In this document: positions 1-8,160 of the stretch, piece after piece | Position numbering within the stretch: the first letter of the stretch is position 1 | How the letters are laid out: every line of letters starts with the position of its first letter | NCBI GenBank assembly: GCA_026126065.1 | Contig: JAHCJY010000002.1 | Location: 372,001 to 436,000, forward strand | Length of the DNA: 64,000 nucleotides | Direction: 5' to 3' | Origin: Bauldia sp. | GTDB lineage: Bacteria; Pseudomonadota; Alphaproteobacteria; Rhizobiales; Kaistiaceae | Translations under genes and position numbers: made by a program | Notes under the pieces: generated by a model | What the model was told of the DNA's origin: nothing | Database searches by the model: none | What the model saw: only the letters and a program-made list of their open reading frames with translations

Positions 1-1
1 G

Positions 2-484
2 ATCGCCTTCTGGCTCCTCGGCTCGCTCGAGGACCGAAGCATGCGGCACGTCGCGATCGTGCTCCCCTTCGTGCTGGCGAGCTGGGTGCTGCTTTACTGG
101 GACCGGCCCGCCTTCCGCGCCCTGACGCTCGGCGAGGATGCCGCGATGAGCCTCGGCGTCGACATGCGCTGGGTGCGCATCCGCGTCGTCCTCGGCGTGG
201 CGATGGGCGTGGGCGCCGCGGTGGCCGTCTCGGGCGCCATCGGTTTTGTCGGCCTCGTCGCGCCCAACCTCGTCCGGCCGCTGACGAAGTTCGATCCGGC
301 CCGCCTCCTCTTTCCGGCGGCGCTCGCCGGGGCGGCGCTTCTCCTTGCCTGCGACATCGCCGTCCGGCTGATCCCGTCGCAGGACGAAATCAAGGTCGGC
401 ATCCTCACGACGCTGATTGGCGCGCCGTTCTTTGTTGCTATGATCCTCCGGCGCCAGCGCGCGCCCGGCGGAGCAACCGCATGA
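2..484 (+). CDS. FecCD-family ABC transporter permease (3' part)
   Basis: This is the C-terminal part of an inner-membrane permease of the FecCD/BtuC family, which imports chelated iron, heme or cobalamin with a periplasmic binding protein and an ATPase. The reading frame is already open at base 2 and the N-terminus lies outside the window. Visible marks are the family-typical GSLEDRS segment just before an in-frame Met, the GVDMRWVRIR coupling region, the SGAIGFVGLVAPNLVR motif and a C-terminal GAPFFVAMILRR. Several hydrophobic helices are evident. The stop codon overlaps the start of the ATPase gene (ATGA), so the two are translationally coupled. The substrate cannot be read from the sequence. 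Confidence 0.9.
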   Translation: MAFWLLGSLEDRSMRHVAIVLPFVLASWVLLYWDRPAFRALTLGEDAAMSLGVDMRWVRIRVVLGVAMGVGAAVAVSGAIGFVGLVAPNLVRPLTKFDPARLLFPAALAGAALLLACDIAVRLIPSQDEIKVGILTTLIGAPFFVAMILRRQRAPGGATA

Positions 485-1287
485 AGCATCAGGGACCGGC
501 CTTGCAGACGCGTGGGCTCGCCGTGAGCTTCGACGGCCGCTGGATCGTGCAGAACCTCGACAAGAGCTTCCACCGCGGCGACCTCACGATCATCGTCGGA
601 CCGAACGGCGCCGGCAAGACATCGCTCGTCCGCGCCCTCGCCGGCCTCGGTGAATCGTGGGGCGAGATCAATGTCGGCGGCGTGGCGATCACCGATCTCG
701 ACAGCCGCACGCGCGCCCGCGCCATCGCCTACCTGCCGCAGGGCCACGAATTCCACTGGCCGATGTCGGTGGCCGATATCGTCGCCCTCGGCCGCATCCC
801 CCACGGCGCCGGCGCGCGGCACCTGCCGCGCGACGACCGCGACGTGATCCTGCGCGCGATGGAAGTGGCCGACATCGTCGACTTCGCCGATCGCTCCGTC
901 ACGACGCTTTCAGGCGGCGAGAAAGCCCGCGTCGCCCTCGCCCGCGTCCTGGCGGTCGGCGCGCCAGTGCTGCTGGCCGACGAGCCGACGGCGGCGCTCG
1001 ACGCGCGCTACCAGCTGAAAATGCTCGAAATCCTCCGCGAGGAGGCCGAGAGCGGCGTTGCCGTGATCGCCGTCCTCCAGGACCTTGCCATGGCCGCCCG
1101 CTTCGCCCACCGCATCCTCGTCCTCGACGACGGCAAATGCGTCGCGGACGGCCCGCCTGCCTCGGTGTTCGAGGAAGGGCTCCTCAACCGCACCTTCGGC
1201 GTGGAAGGCGCGGTACTGGAGCGCGACGGGGAGCGCGTGGTGGTGCCGTGGTCGCTGGTGCGCGGCGGGCCGCGGAAGAAGGCCTGA
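481..1287 (+). CDS. FecE/HmuV-type ABC transporter ATP-binding protein
   Basis: This is the cytoplasmic ATPase partner of the upstream FecCD permease and powers uptake of a metal chelate. It has 268 residues, normal for the family. In order it shows Walker A GPNGAGKTS (about residues 40-48), the signature LSGGEKARVALAR and Walker B VLLADEPTAALD, followed by an H-loop region. The ATG overlaps the permease stop by 4 bases, which fixes the start and implies one operon. The iron, heme or vitamin B12 specificity is not determinable here because the binding protein lies outside the window. Confidence 0.93.
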   Translation: MKHQGPALQTRGLAVSFDGRWIVQNLDKSFHRGDLTIIVGPNGAGKTSLVRALAGLGESWGEINVGGVAITDLDSRTRARAIAYLPQGHEFHWPMSVADIVALGRIPHGAGARHLPRDDRDVILRAMEVADIVDFADRSVTTLSGGEKARVALARVLAVGAPVLLADEPTAALDARYQLKMLEILREEAESGVAVIAVLQDLAMAARFAHRILVLDDGKCVADGPPASVFEEGLLNRTFGVEGAVLERDGERVVVPWSLVRGGPRKKA

Positions 1288-1304
1288 CGAGAAACAGGAC
1301 TTGT

Positions 1305-1378
1305 TGGAGGCCTCGCCCGGAATTGAACCGGGGTACGCGGATTTGCAGTCCGCTGCGTCACCACTCCGCCACGAGGCC
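1305..1378 (-). tRNA. tRNA-Cys (GCA)
   Basis: Read on the minus strand, the segment folds as a tRNA. The 7-bp acceptor stem is GGCCTCG/CGAGGCC, the discriminator is U and the 3' CCA is encoded (rc of 1305-1307). The anticodon loop is CTGCAAA with anticodon GCA, and the T-arm is GGTTCAATTCC. GCA decodes Cys. It lies just beyond the 3' end of the ABC ATPase gene on the opposite strand. Confidence 0.95.
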
Positions 1379-1589
1379 GTGGCGCGGGATGTACAGAGCG
1401 CGATTAACCCGCGCAAGGCCGACGCGTCGGCATTCTGAAGAGATGATGCGGCGCTCGGGCCGGCATTCTGAAGCCCGCTTGCTCCTCGTCTCGTTCCGGA
1501 CCCTTGAGTCTATGACTGTCCCTCTGTTCGTCGATCGTCGGTTTCTCCCAGTTTGACCGCCGCGTCGTGACGACGACTTCGCACGTTTC

Positions 1590-1619
1590 TGTACGAATGT
1601 AGCCTTGACGCTTCGTACA
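1590..1619. promoter_or_regulatory. Inverted repeat upstream of hicAB, candidate autoregulatory operator
   Basis: A perfect 8-bp inverted repeat, TGTACGAA (1590-1597) and TTCGTACA (1612-1619), has a 14-base spacer and lies 22 bases before the hicA start. The flanks GCAC (1581-1584) and GTGC extend it imperfectly. HicB antitoxins have DNA-binding domains and normally repress their own promoters, so an operator is the natural reading. I could not assign a convincing -35/-10 pair. Confidence 0.55.
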
Positions 1620-1641
1620 AGAATGTGCGAGGATACGCGAA

Positions 1642-1847
1642 ATGAAGCGAGAGCAATTGTTCTCCGCCCTGCGTCGCTGGTGCCGCAAGAACGGCATGGC
1701 CCTCGAGGTCGATACTCTTGGCGGAAAGGGTTCCCACGTGAAGATCCACGTCGGCGGCCGGGCGACCATCGTCAAGGCCGGTGAACTCTCCCGGTCTATG
1801 TCGAGGTCATCCTCAAGCAGCTGGGCGTACCGAAGGATTCGATCTGA
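1642..1847 (+). pseudogene. hicA: HicA-family mRNA interferase toxin, frameshifted
   Basis: The frame opens with MKREQLFSALRRWC and contains the HicA core, a GGKGSHVKI motif with the conserved His and the segment ATIVKAGEL. After residue 50 the original frame runs on into unrelated sequence. The expected C-terminus, PVYVEVILKQLGVPKDSI followed by TGA at 1845-1847, is present in another frame. Restoring one C in the CCC run at 1790-1792 joins both halves into a normal ~68-residue HicA. As given, the toxin is broken. A real deletion and a sequencing error at the homopolymer are both possible. The intact hicB follows 17 bases downstream. Confidence 0.8.
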
Positions 1848-1864
1848 CCAAGGAGGGTCACCTC

Positions 1865-2290
1865 ATGCGCTACGCCTATCCGGCCCGGATCGAGCAGCAC
1901 CCTGGTACTGTCCTCGTCTACTTCCCGGACTTCCCCGAGGCCGTCACGGAGGGGGCCGATCGCGCTGCGGCGCTTCTCGAGGCTGTTGATTGCCTCGACG
2001 CCGCGATCCTGTTCCGGCTCAAGGAACGCGTACTCCTGCCTGAACCCTCGCGCGGCGGGCGCGGTCTTGTGCTGGTCCCTGCCTCGCCGGCGGTTGCCGC
2101 AAAGGCCGCGTTCATCCGGGCTTTCGATGACTCCGGCATGACGCGCGTTGCGCTCGGGGAAAAGCTAGGGCTCGCCGAGAACGAGATACGGCGAATGCTC
2201 GATCCCGGGCACGGCACGAAGATCGATCGTCTCGGCGACGCGATGGTGGCACTCGGCCGGCGGTTCGTCCTCGCGGACGAGGCGGCATGA
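1865..2290 (+). CDS. hicB: HicB-family antitoxin
   Basis: This is a 141-residue antitoxin that should bind and neutralise HicA. The N-terminal half (MRYAYPARIEQHPGTVLVYFPDFPEAVTEG) is the HicB partial RNase-H fold with the typical PDFPEAVTEG motif. The C-terminal third (about residues 85-135) resembles a helix-turn-helix (VALGEKLGLAENEIRRMLD) for operator binding. The start is the ATG at 1865, preceded by a strong AGGAGGG (1851-1857) 7 bases upstream. An upstream in-frame ATG at 1781 would lie inside hicA and is less likely. With hicA frameshifted, this antitoxin may have no toxin partner. Confidence 0.85.
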   Translation: MRYAYPARIEQHPGTVLVYFPDFPEAVTEGADRAAALLEAVDCLDAAILFRLKERVLLPEPSRGGRGLVLVPASPAVAAKAAFIRAFDDSGMTRVALGEKLGLAENEIRRMLDPGHGTKIDRLGDAMVALGRRFVLADEAA

Positions 2291-2396
2291 ACAGCCCCTC
2301 GCTTCGCCTACCATGACCGGCGCGGCGACCCGTCCGCTTGTTGGACCGCGCGGCGACGGCTAAGCCTTGCATGGCATCGAGGGGGAGGGAGCCCGG

Positions 2397-3068
2397 ATGG
2401 TGGATTTCGCCACGGCGCGTGAGACGATGGTCGACCGCCAGATCAGGACGGCTGACGTCACGGAGCGCCGCATTCTCACGGCGTTCGGAGACGTTCCGCG
2501 CGAGAACTTCGTGCCGGTCGGGCTTCGCAGCCTCGCCTATAGCGACGGCGCCCTGCCCCTTCGCGTCGAATCCTGGGGCGAGCGCCAGCGCCACCTCCTC
2601 GAACCGGCCGTGCTCGCCCGGCTGCTGCAACTGGCCGAGATCAAGGATACCGACATCATCCTCGATGTCGGCTGCGCCACCGGCTACTCCTCGGCGATCC
2701 TTGCCCGGCTCGGCAATTCCGTGGTGGCGATCGAGTCGGATGCCGAACTCGCCGCGCAGGCGACCGAGACGCTGATCGATCTCGGTATCGGCAATGTCGC
2801 GGTGGTCGAGAGCGACCTCGAAGCGGGCTATCCCGCCGAGGCCCCTTACGACGTGATCGTCCTTGGCGGCTCGGTCGATTTCGTTCCCGCCGCCCTCACC
2901 GGCCAGCTCCGCGACGGCGGCCGCCTCGTTGCCATCGTCGGCCGCGGCCAGTCGGCGAAGGCGACGATCTTCCGGCGCTCCGGCGACGACGTGGCGCACT
3001 GGGCGGCCTTCAATGCGCCGGCCGCGCCCCTGCCCGGCTTCGTCCGCGCCGCGACCTTCGCCTTCTAA
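2397..3068 (+). CDS. pcm: Protein-L-isoaspartate O-methyltransferase family protein
   Basis: This is a SAM-dependent methyltransferase of the PIMT family, which methylates isoaspartyl residues so that damaged proteins can be repaired in the cytoplasm. It has 223 residues. The N-terminal MVDFATARETMVDRQIRTADV is typical of the alphaproteobacterial form, and motif I is LDVGCATGYSSAILARLG near residue 80. I chose the ATG at 2397 because a purine-rich GGGGGAGGGAG lies just upstream. The longer frame from 2367 adds ten non-conserved residues. Many alphaproteobacterial members are only PIMT-like, so the substrate is inferred. Confidence 0.85.
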   Translation: MVDFATARETMVDRQIRTADVTERRILTAFGDVPRENFVPVGLRSLAYSDGALPLRVESWGERQRHLLEPAVLARLLQLAEIKDTDIILDVGCATGYSSAILARLGNSVVAIESDAELAAQATETLIDLGIGNVAVVESDLEAGYPAEAPYDVIVLGGSVDFVPAALTGQLRDGGRLVAIVGRGQSAKATIFRRSGDDVAHWAAFNAPAAPLPGFVRAATFAF

Positions 3069-3196
3069 GGCCGGAAATCGAAGCCTTCCCTAGGTTTTGC
3101 GCGTCCAGGCCTTTGACTTGGACGCCCCGTGCGCCCCAACGTGCAGTATCGCCATCGCATTGATTCGCTTGGCTGAAGCGAGGAGCCGCACGCGCC

Positions 3197-4273
3197 ATGG
3201 GCAAGCTCGAACCCGCCTCCGATCCGTCGATGGAGGACATACTCGCCTCGATCCGGCGCATCATCGCGGACGATGACGGCCCGCGGAAGCCGCCGGCGGC
3301 CGCGCCGCACCTCTCGGTGGTCGAGCGCCCGGCGCCGGCAGGCCCGATCATTCGCGAGCCCGCTGCCCCTCTCACGGTACCGCCGGTCCAGGTTGAAGCC
3401 CCCTCGCCCGCTGAAGCGCGGCCGATGCAGGCCGCAGGCGTGGCTCAGGCTGCTTCGCGCCCGTTCGTGGACGCCGTCACCCCGATGGCGGCGGCGCCCG
3501 CGGCACAGTCAGAAAAGCCCGCGGCAGCGATCATAGCTCCCGCCACAAGCGCCCCTGTCTCGCCGCCGGCTTCGGCGCCCCTACCGGCAGGACATGCGCC
3601 AGCCCCCATCGCGCCGCCGGTCGCCGGCCGCATCGAGCCGACGACTGCCCCGCACGCCGAGACGGTTGTGCCCGCACGTCCCGTCGCCCCCTTCAGGCAG
3701 GAACCGGCCCCGGCGTTCCCGCAGCGCAGCGCCGCCCCTTCCCCCGCGGCGATCGAGCTGGAGGTCGCCCGCCTTCTCGCCTCGCCACGGCCGCCCGAGA
3801 AGCCGCTGCGTGCGGCTCCGTCGCCGCAGCCCGTCGCGGCGGCGTCCGCCGCGCCAACTGCGCCCGCTCCGACGCCCGCCGCGCCGCAAGCGTCGACCCT
3901 CCCACCGCCTGCTTCAGCCCCTGTCGCGCCGCAGCCGGCGCCTGTCGAGCCCCCTGCCGTGTCGCATCATGCGCCGGCGCCGGCTCCTGTCCCCCCGCCG
4001 GCGCCCGCGACGGCCAGTGCCCCGCACCCTGCCGCAGCGCCGCTCGCCAAGCCCGGTCACGGGTTGTTGTCGCCGAATTCCGATGCCGCGGTCCGCACTG
4101 CCTTCGACCAGCTCGCCGATACGATGTTCTCGCGCGAGGCGCGCTCGCTCGAGGATGTCGTGAAGGACATGATGCGCCCGATGCTGCGCGAATGGCTCGA
4201 CGACAACCTCCCGCCCCTGGTCGAGCGCCTCGTCCGCGAAGAGATCCAGCGGGTCTCGCGCGGCCGGAAGTAG
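3197..4273 (+). CDS. popZ: PopZ/DUF2497 polar organizing protein
   Basis: This 358-residue protein matches the architecture of PopZ, the intrinsically disordered scaffold that forms cell-pole condensates and anchors ParB-parS in alphaproteobacteria. The N-terminus contains the conserved short helix SMEDILASIRRIIADDDG (about residues 11-29). A very long Pro/Ala-rich linker fills about residues 30-285. The C-terminal DUF2497 region, from about 295, holds the oligomerisation helices (FDQLADTMFSREARSLEDVV, then MLREWLDDNLPPLVERLVREEI). The linker is much longer than in Caulobacter PopZ. It follows pcm by 128 bases. In many rhizobia tolC and valS flank this gene, but neither is here. Confidence 0.85.
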   Translation: MGKLEPASDPSMEDILASIRRIIADDDGPRKPPAAAPHLSVVERPAPAGPIIREPAAPLTVPPVQVEAPSPAEARPMQAAGVAQAASRPFVDAVTPMAAAPAAQSEKPAAAIIAPATSAPVSPPASAPLPAGHAPAPIAPPVAGRIEPTTAPHAETVVPARPVAPFRQEPAPAFPQRSAAPSPAAIELEVARLLASPRPPEKPLRAAPSPQPVAAASAAPTAPAPTPAAPQASTLPPPASAPVAPQPAPVEPPAVSHHAPAPAPVPPPAPATASAPHPAAAPLAKPGHGLLSPNSDAAVRTAFDQLADTMFSREARSLEDVVKDMMRPMLREWLDDNLPPLVERLVREEIQRVSRGRK

Positions 4274-4279
4274 ACCCGT

Positions 4280-4483
4280 CTAGGCCGCGATACTGCGGAG
4301 GAGGGATGTCGGCGCGAGCCGCGCCAGGACCGCTTCGCGCGCGGCCTCCGCATCGTCGAACGTGCAGCCATCGAGCGCGGCGAGGTCAGGCCGCACCGTG
4401 AACAGCATCACCTGCTGGCCGACCGTGATGAGGTCGCCCAGGAATTCGCCGTGCAGGCGAAGAGGGATATGCGCCGCGCTCAT
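4280..4483 (-). CDS. Small conserved-looking hypothetical protein
   Basis: This is a 67-residue protein (MSAAHIPLRLHGEFLGDLITVGQQVMLFTVRP...) convergent with popZ, ending 6 bases from its stop. The start ATG has a good purine-rich site (AGGGGCAA) directly upstream. The composition is balanced, unlike the Arg-rich antisense frames around it. There is no signal peptide or membrane segment. I cannot assign a function. Confidence 0.6.
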   Translation of the reverse strand: MSAAHIPLRLHGEFLGDLITVGQQVMLFTVRPDLAALDGCTFDDAEAAREAVLARLAPTSLLRSIAA

Positions 4484-4871
4484 TTGCCCCTCATCGTCCC
4501 TGTCCGGGGCGCGATAGCAGGAACCCGATTTTGTTGCATGATCGCAGATGTTTGCGACGGTTGCATGAATCGGGGTCTGACCTGCCTCACGCGACTTCGG
4601 CGAGCATGGCGATGTGGCGGAGATCGGCGACGAGGCGGACCCGTCTGCGTCCCGCCGGGCTGAAGGCCCGGCGCCGAGGACTGGTGACGGCAGCGCGCAT
4701 GGTGGCGCCGAAATGGCGCACCGGTCGCCTGTCCGGCGGAGGTTTGATATCGTCCGGCATGCCTGCTACGAGCACACCCGAATGGCCGCTGACGGCCATG
4801 ACGTTGCGCCTGTCCGCCGATTGGCTGATCATTGCGCCCGTCTCGACCATCCGCCCCGGAGCCTGTCCGCA
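4484..4871. other. Intergenic region upstream of gcl with direct repeats
   Basis: No coding frame of normal composition is visible in these 388 bases. The notable structure is a direct repeat of GTTGCATGA at 4533-4541 and 4560-4568. Between the copies is an inverted pair TCGCA (4542-4546) and TGCGA (4553-4557). This is a plausible regulator-binding cluster for the glyoxylate genes, but no specific regulator is implied. A clear -35/-10 pair was not found. Confidence 0.4.
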
Positions 4872-6695
4872 ATGCCTCGCATGAGAGCAGTTGAAGCCGC
4901 CGTTCACGTCATGATGAAGGAAGGCGTCACCGTCGCCTTCGGGGTACCCGGCGCTGCCATCAACCCGTTCTACGCGGCGCTGAAGAAGGCCGGCACGGTG
5001 CGCCACATCCTGGCGCGCCACGTCGAGGCCGCCTCGCACATGGCCGAGGGCTACACCCGCGCCAGGGCCGGCAATATCGGCATCTGCATCGGCACCTCCG
5101 GCCCGGCCGGCACGGACATGATCACGGGCCTTTATTCGGCCGGCGCCGATTCGACGCCGATCCTGTGCATCACCGGCCAGGCGCCGCGCGCCAAACTCGA
5201 CAAGGAAGACTTCCAGGCCGTCGACATCGCCTCGATCGCCAAGCCCGTGACGAAGTGGGCCGTCACCGTGATGGAGCCGGCTCTCGTGCCGATGGTGTTC
5301 CAGAAGGCGTTCCACCTGATGCGCTCGGGCCGCCCCGGTCCGGTGCTTATCGACATGCCGGTCGACGTCCAGATGGGCGAGATCGACTTCGATCCGGACA
5401 CCTACGAGCCGATGGCGGTCTACAAGCCGACCGCGACGCGGAAGCAGGCCGAGAAGGCGATCGAGATGCTGAACGCGGCCGAGCGGCCGCTGATCGTTGC
5501 CGGCGGCGGCATCATCAACGCCGACGCGTCCGATCTCCTGGTCGCCTTCGCCGAGATCACCGGCATCCCGGTCATCCCGACGCTGATGGGCTGGGGTACG
5601 ATCCCGGACGACCACAGGCTCATGGCCGGCATGGTCGGCCTTCAAACGAGCCACCGCTACGGCAACGCAACGTTCCTCCGCTCCGACTTCGTGCTCGGCA
5701 TCGGCAACCGCTGGGCCAACCGTCACACCGGCGGCCTCGAGACGTACCAGAAGGGCCGGAAGTTCATCCACGTCGACATCGAGCCGACGCAGATCGGCCG
5801 TGTTTTCGCGCCCGACTACGGCATCGTCTCCGATGCGGCCGCCGCGCTTCGTCTCTTCATCGAGGTTGCCAGGGACATGAAGGCGGCCGGCAAGCTTCGC
5901 GACCGCTCGGCCTGGGCGGAGGAGTGCCTCTACCGCAAGGAGAACATGCTGCGGAAGTCGCACTTCGACGAGGTGCCGCTCAAGCCGCAGCGCGTCTACG
6001 AGGAGATGAACCAGCAGTTCGGCCGCGACGTCACCTACGTCACCGCGATCGGCCTGTCGCAGATCGCCGGCGCGCAGTTCCTTCGCGTCTACAAGCCGCG
6101 CAACTGGATCAATTGCGGCCAGGCCGGCCCGCTCGGCTGGACGTTGCCCGCCGCCCTCGGCGTGCGCGCCGCGGACCCCGACCGCAAGATTGTGGCGCTT
6201 TCGGGCGACTATGACTTCCAGTTCCTCATCGAGGAGCTCGCCGTGGGCGCGCAGCACAAGCTGCCCTACCTCCACGTCGTCGTGAACAACTCCTATCTCG
6301 GCCTCATCCGCCAGTCGCAGCGCGGCTTCCAGATGGACTTCGAGGTGAGCCTTGCCTTCGAGAACATCAACGCCGACGACGAGGGTGACTCGGTGCCCGG
6401 CTATGGCGTCGACCACGTCGCTGTGGCGGAGGGGCTCGGCTGCAAGGGCATCCGCGTCAAGAGCCCCAACGAGTTCAAGGAGGCCTTCGCCAAGGCCGAG
6501 GCGATGATGAAGGAACACCAGGTTCCGGTCGTCATCGAGTTCATTCTCGAACGCGTGACCAACATCTCGATGGGCACCGACATCGACAAGGTGAACGAGT
6601 TCGAGGACATCCTTTGCCTCGACCCCGAACTCACCGTCGACAACGCCTGGACCCCGGCCGCCGGCAAGAAGGCGCGGACGGTCGAGCCGGTCTAG
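4872..6695 (+). CDS. gcl: Glyoxylate carboligase (tartronate-semialdehyde synthase)
   Basis: This ThDP-dependent enzyme condenses two glyoxylate molecules to tartronate semialdehyde and CO2, feeding glyoxylate into the glycerate pathway in the cytoplasm. It has 607 residues, as expected. The N-terminus [14 protein letters not shown] matches Gcl. In the ThDP activation position, where most relatives carry Glu, residue 51 is Val ([16 protein letters not shown]), the hallmark of Gcl. The central nucleotide-fold domain and C-terminal ThDP domain (about residues 430-560, GDYDFQFL...NNSYLGLIR) are complete. It is followed after 19 bases by the glycolate oxidase genes that generate its substrate. 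Confidence 0.95.
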   Translation: MPRMRAVEAAVHVMMKEGVTVAFGVPGAAINPFYAALKKAGTVRHILARHVEAASHMAEGYTRARAGNIGICIGTSGPAGTDMITGLYSAGADSTPILCITGQAPRAKLDKEDFQAVDIASIAKPVTKWAVTVMEPALVPMVFQKAFHLMRSGRPGPVLIDMPVDVQMGEIDFDPDTYEPMAVYKPTATRKQAEKAIEMLNAAERPLIVAGGGIINADASDLLVAFAEITGIPVIPTLMGWGTIPDDHRLMAGMVGLQTSHRYGNATFLRSDFVLGIGNRWANRHTGGLETYQKGRKFIHVDIEPTQIGRVFAPDYGIVSDAAAALRLFIEVARDMKAAGKLRDRSAWAEECLYRKENMLRKSHFDEVPLKPQRVYEEMNQQFGRDVTYVTAIGLSQIAGAQFLRVYKPRNWINCGQAGPLGWTLPAALGVRAADPDRKIVALSGDYDFQFLIEELAVGAQHKLPYLHVVVNNSYLGLIRQSQRGFQMDFEVSLAFENINADDEGDSVPGYGVDHVAVAEGLGCKGIRVKSPNEFKEAFAKAEAMMKEHQVPVVIEFILERVTNISMGTDIDKVNEFEDILCLDPELTVDNAWTPAAGKKARTVEPV

Positions 6696-6714
6696 GGACC
6701 AGCACGGAGCGGCG

Positions 6715-8160
6715 ATGATCCCCTTCCCCGCCCCTGATCAAAGCATCCTCGCCCGCCGCGCAGAGATCGTGGCGGGCCTCTCCCGGCTGGTGCCGCCGGC
6801 GGCGCTCATCACCGCCGAGAACGAGCGCCGCGCCTACGAGACGGACGCGCTCACCGCCTACCGCCAGATGCCGCTCGCCGTTGTGCTGCCGCGAACGACC
6901 GAGGAGGTCTCGGCAGTCCTCCGCTTCTGCCACGAGCAAGGCGTGCCCGTGGTCGCCCGCGGCTCCGGGACGTCGCTGTGTGGTGGCGCGATCCCGCAGG
7001 AGGACGCGGTCGTCGTCGGCATCGGCAAGATGACCAGGATTCTCGAGGTCGACTTCGCTAACCGGTTCGCGCGGGTGCAGGCGGGCGTAACGAACCTCGC
7101 CATCACCGATGCCGTGCGGCACGAGAGCTTCTTCTACGCCCCGGACCCGTCCTCGCAGCTCGCCTGCACCATCGGCGGCAATGTCGCGATGAACTCGGGC
7201 GGCGCGCACTGCCTCAAGCATGGCGTGACGACCAACAATCTCCTCGGCGTCCGGATGGTGCTGATCGATGGCTCGATCGTCGACATCGGCGGGGCGCATC
7301 TTGACTCGCCCGGCTACGACCTCCTCGGCCTCGTGTGCGGCTCGGAAGGACAGCTCGGCATCGTCACCGAGGCGACGGTTCGCATCCTGAGATCCGCCGA
7401 AGGTGCGCGGCCGGTTCTGCTCGCCTTCCCCGACAGCGCGAAGGCCGGCGCCGCGGTGGCCGGCATCATCGCGGCGGGCATGGTCCCGGTGGCCCTCGAA
7501 TTCATGGATCAGGAAGCCGTCGCCATCTGCGAGGCGTTCTCGCACGCCGGCTATCCGCTGGGCGCCGGAGCGATGCTGATCGTCGAGGTCGAAGGCTCGG
7601 AGAGCGAGATGGAGGGCCAGCTTGCGCGCATCGTCGCCATCGCCGGCGAGCACGGCGTCGAGACCGTCCGCGAGAGCAAGTCCGCGCTCGAGACGGCGCT
7701 GATCTGGAAGGGCCGGAAGTCCGCCTTCGGCGCTACCGGTCGCATCGCCGACTACATCTGCATGGACGGCACGATCCCGACCGGCCAGTTGCCGCTGGTG
7801 CTCCGGCGCATCGGCGAGATCGTCGCCTCCTACGGCCTCCGCGTCGCCAACGTCTTCCACGCCGGCGACGGCAACCTCCATCCGCTAGTCCTCTACGACG
7901 CCAACGACCTGAAACAGTCGCGCGACGCCGAGGAGGCCGGGAGCGACATCCTCCGCCTCTGCGTCGAGGTCGGCGGTTGCCTCACGGGTGAGCACGGCGT
8001 CGGCATCGAGAAGCGCGACCTGATGGGCGTGCAATTCAGTGCGGTCGACCTCGACCAGCAGATGCGCGTCCGGGCCGTGTTCGATCCGGAATGGCTCATG
8101 AACCCCGCGAAGGTGTTCCCGCTCGAGGGCCGCACGCCGATCCTTCCGGTCGCCGCGTGA
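6715..8160 (+). CDS. glcD: Glycolate oxidase FAD-binding subunit GlcD
   Basis: GlcD is the large flavin subunit of membrane-associated glycolate dehydrogenase (GlcDEF), which oxidises glycolate to glyoxylate. It has 481 residues. The PCMH-type FAD domain spans roughly residues 45-225 (VVARGSGTSLCGGAIP; CTIGGNVAMNSGG). The C-terminal FAD-oxidase cap carries NVFHAGDGNLHPLVLYD and ends with TGEHGVGIEKRDLM and a final helix. The gene sits between gcl and glcE, and its stop overlaps the glcE GTG start by 4 bases. Confidence 0.95.
   Translation: MIPFPAPDQSILARRAEIVAGLSRLVPPAALITAENERRAYETDALTAYRQMPLAVVLPRTTEEVSAVLRFCHEQGVPVVARGSGTSLCGGAIPQEDAVVVGIGKMTRILEVDFANRFARVQAGVTNLAITDAVRHESFFYAPDPSSQLACTIGGNVAMNSGGAHCLKHGVTTNNLLGVRMVLIDGSIVDIGGAHLDSPGYDLLGLVCGSEGQLGIVTEATVRILRSAEGARPVLLAFPDSAKAGAAVAGIIAAGMVPVALEFMDQEAVAICEAFSHAGYPLGAGAMLIVEVEGSESEMEGQLARIVAIAGEHGVETVRESKSALETALIWKGRKSAFGATGRIADYICMDGTIPTGQLPLVLRRIGEIVASYGLRVANVFHAGDGNLHPLVLYDANDLKQSRDAEEAGSDILRLCVEVGGCLTGEHGVGIEKRDLMGVQFSAVDLDQQMRVRAVFDPEWLMNPAKVFPLEGRTPILPVAA

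Noticed and set aside
1281..1400. tRNA-Cys as an integration site for the hicAB region
   Set aside because: hicAB lies on the 5' side of the tRNA, no duplicated 3' tRNA end is present, and no integrase is nearby.
4587..6518. Open frame of about 640 codons opposite gcl
   Set aside because: It is His/Asp/Arg/Val-rich with no recognisable domain, while gcl on the plus strand is complete.
8091..8156. Upstream ATG giving a longer GlcE
   Set aside because: It would overlap glcD by 70 bases and add non-conserved residues. The GTGA overlap start is the usual coupling for this pair.
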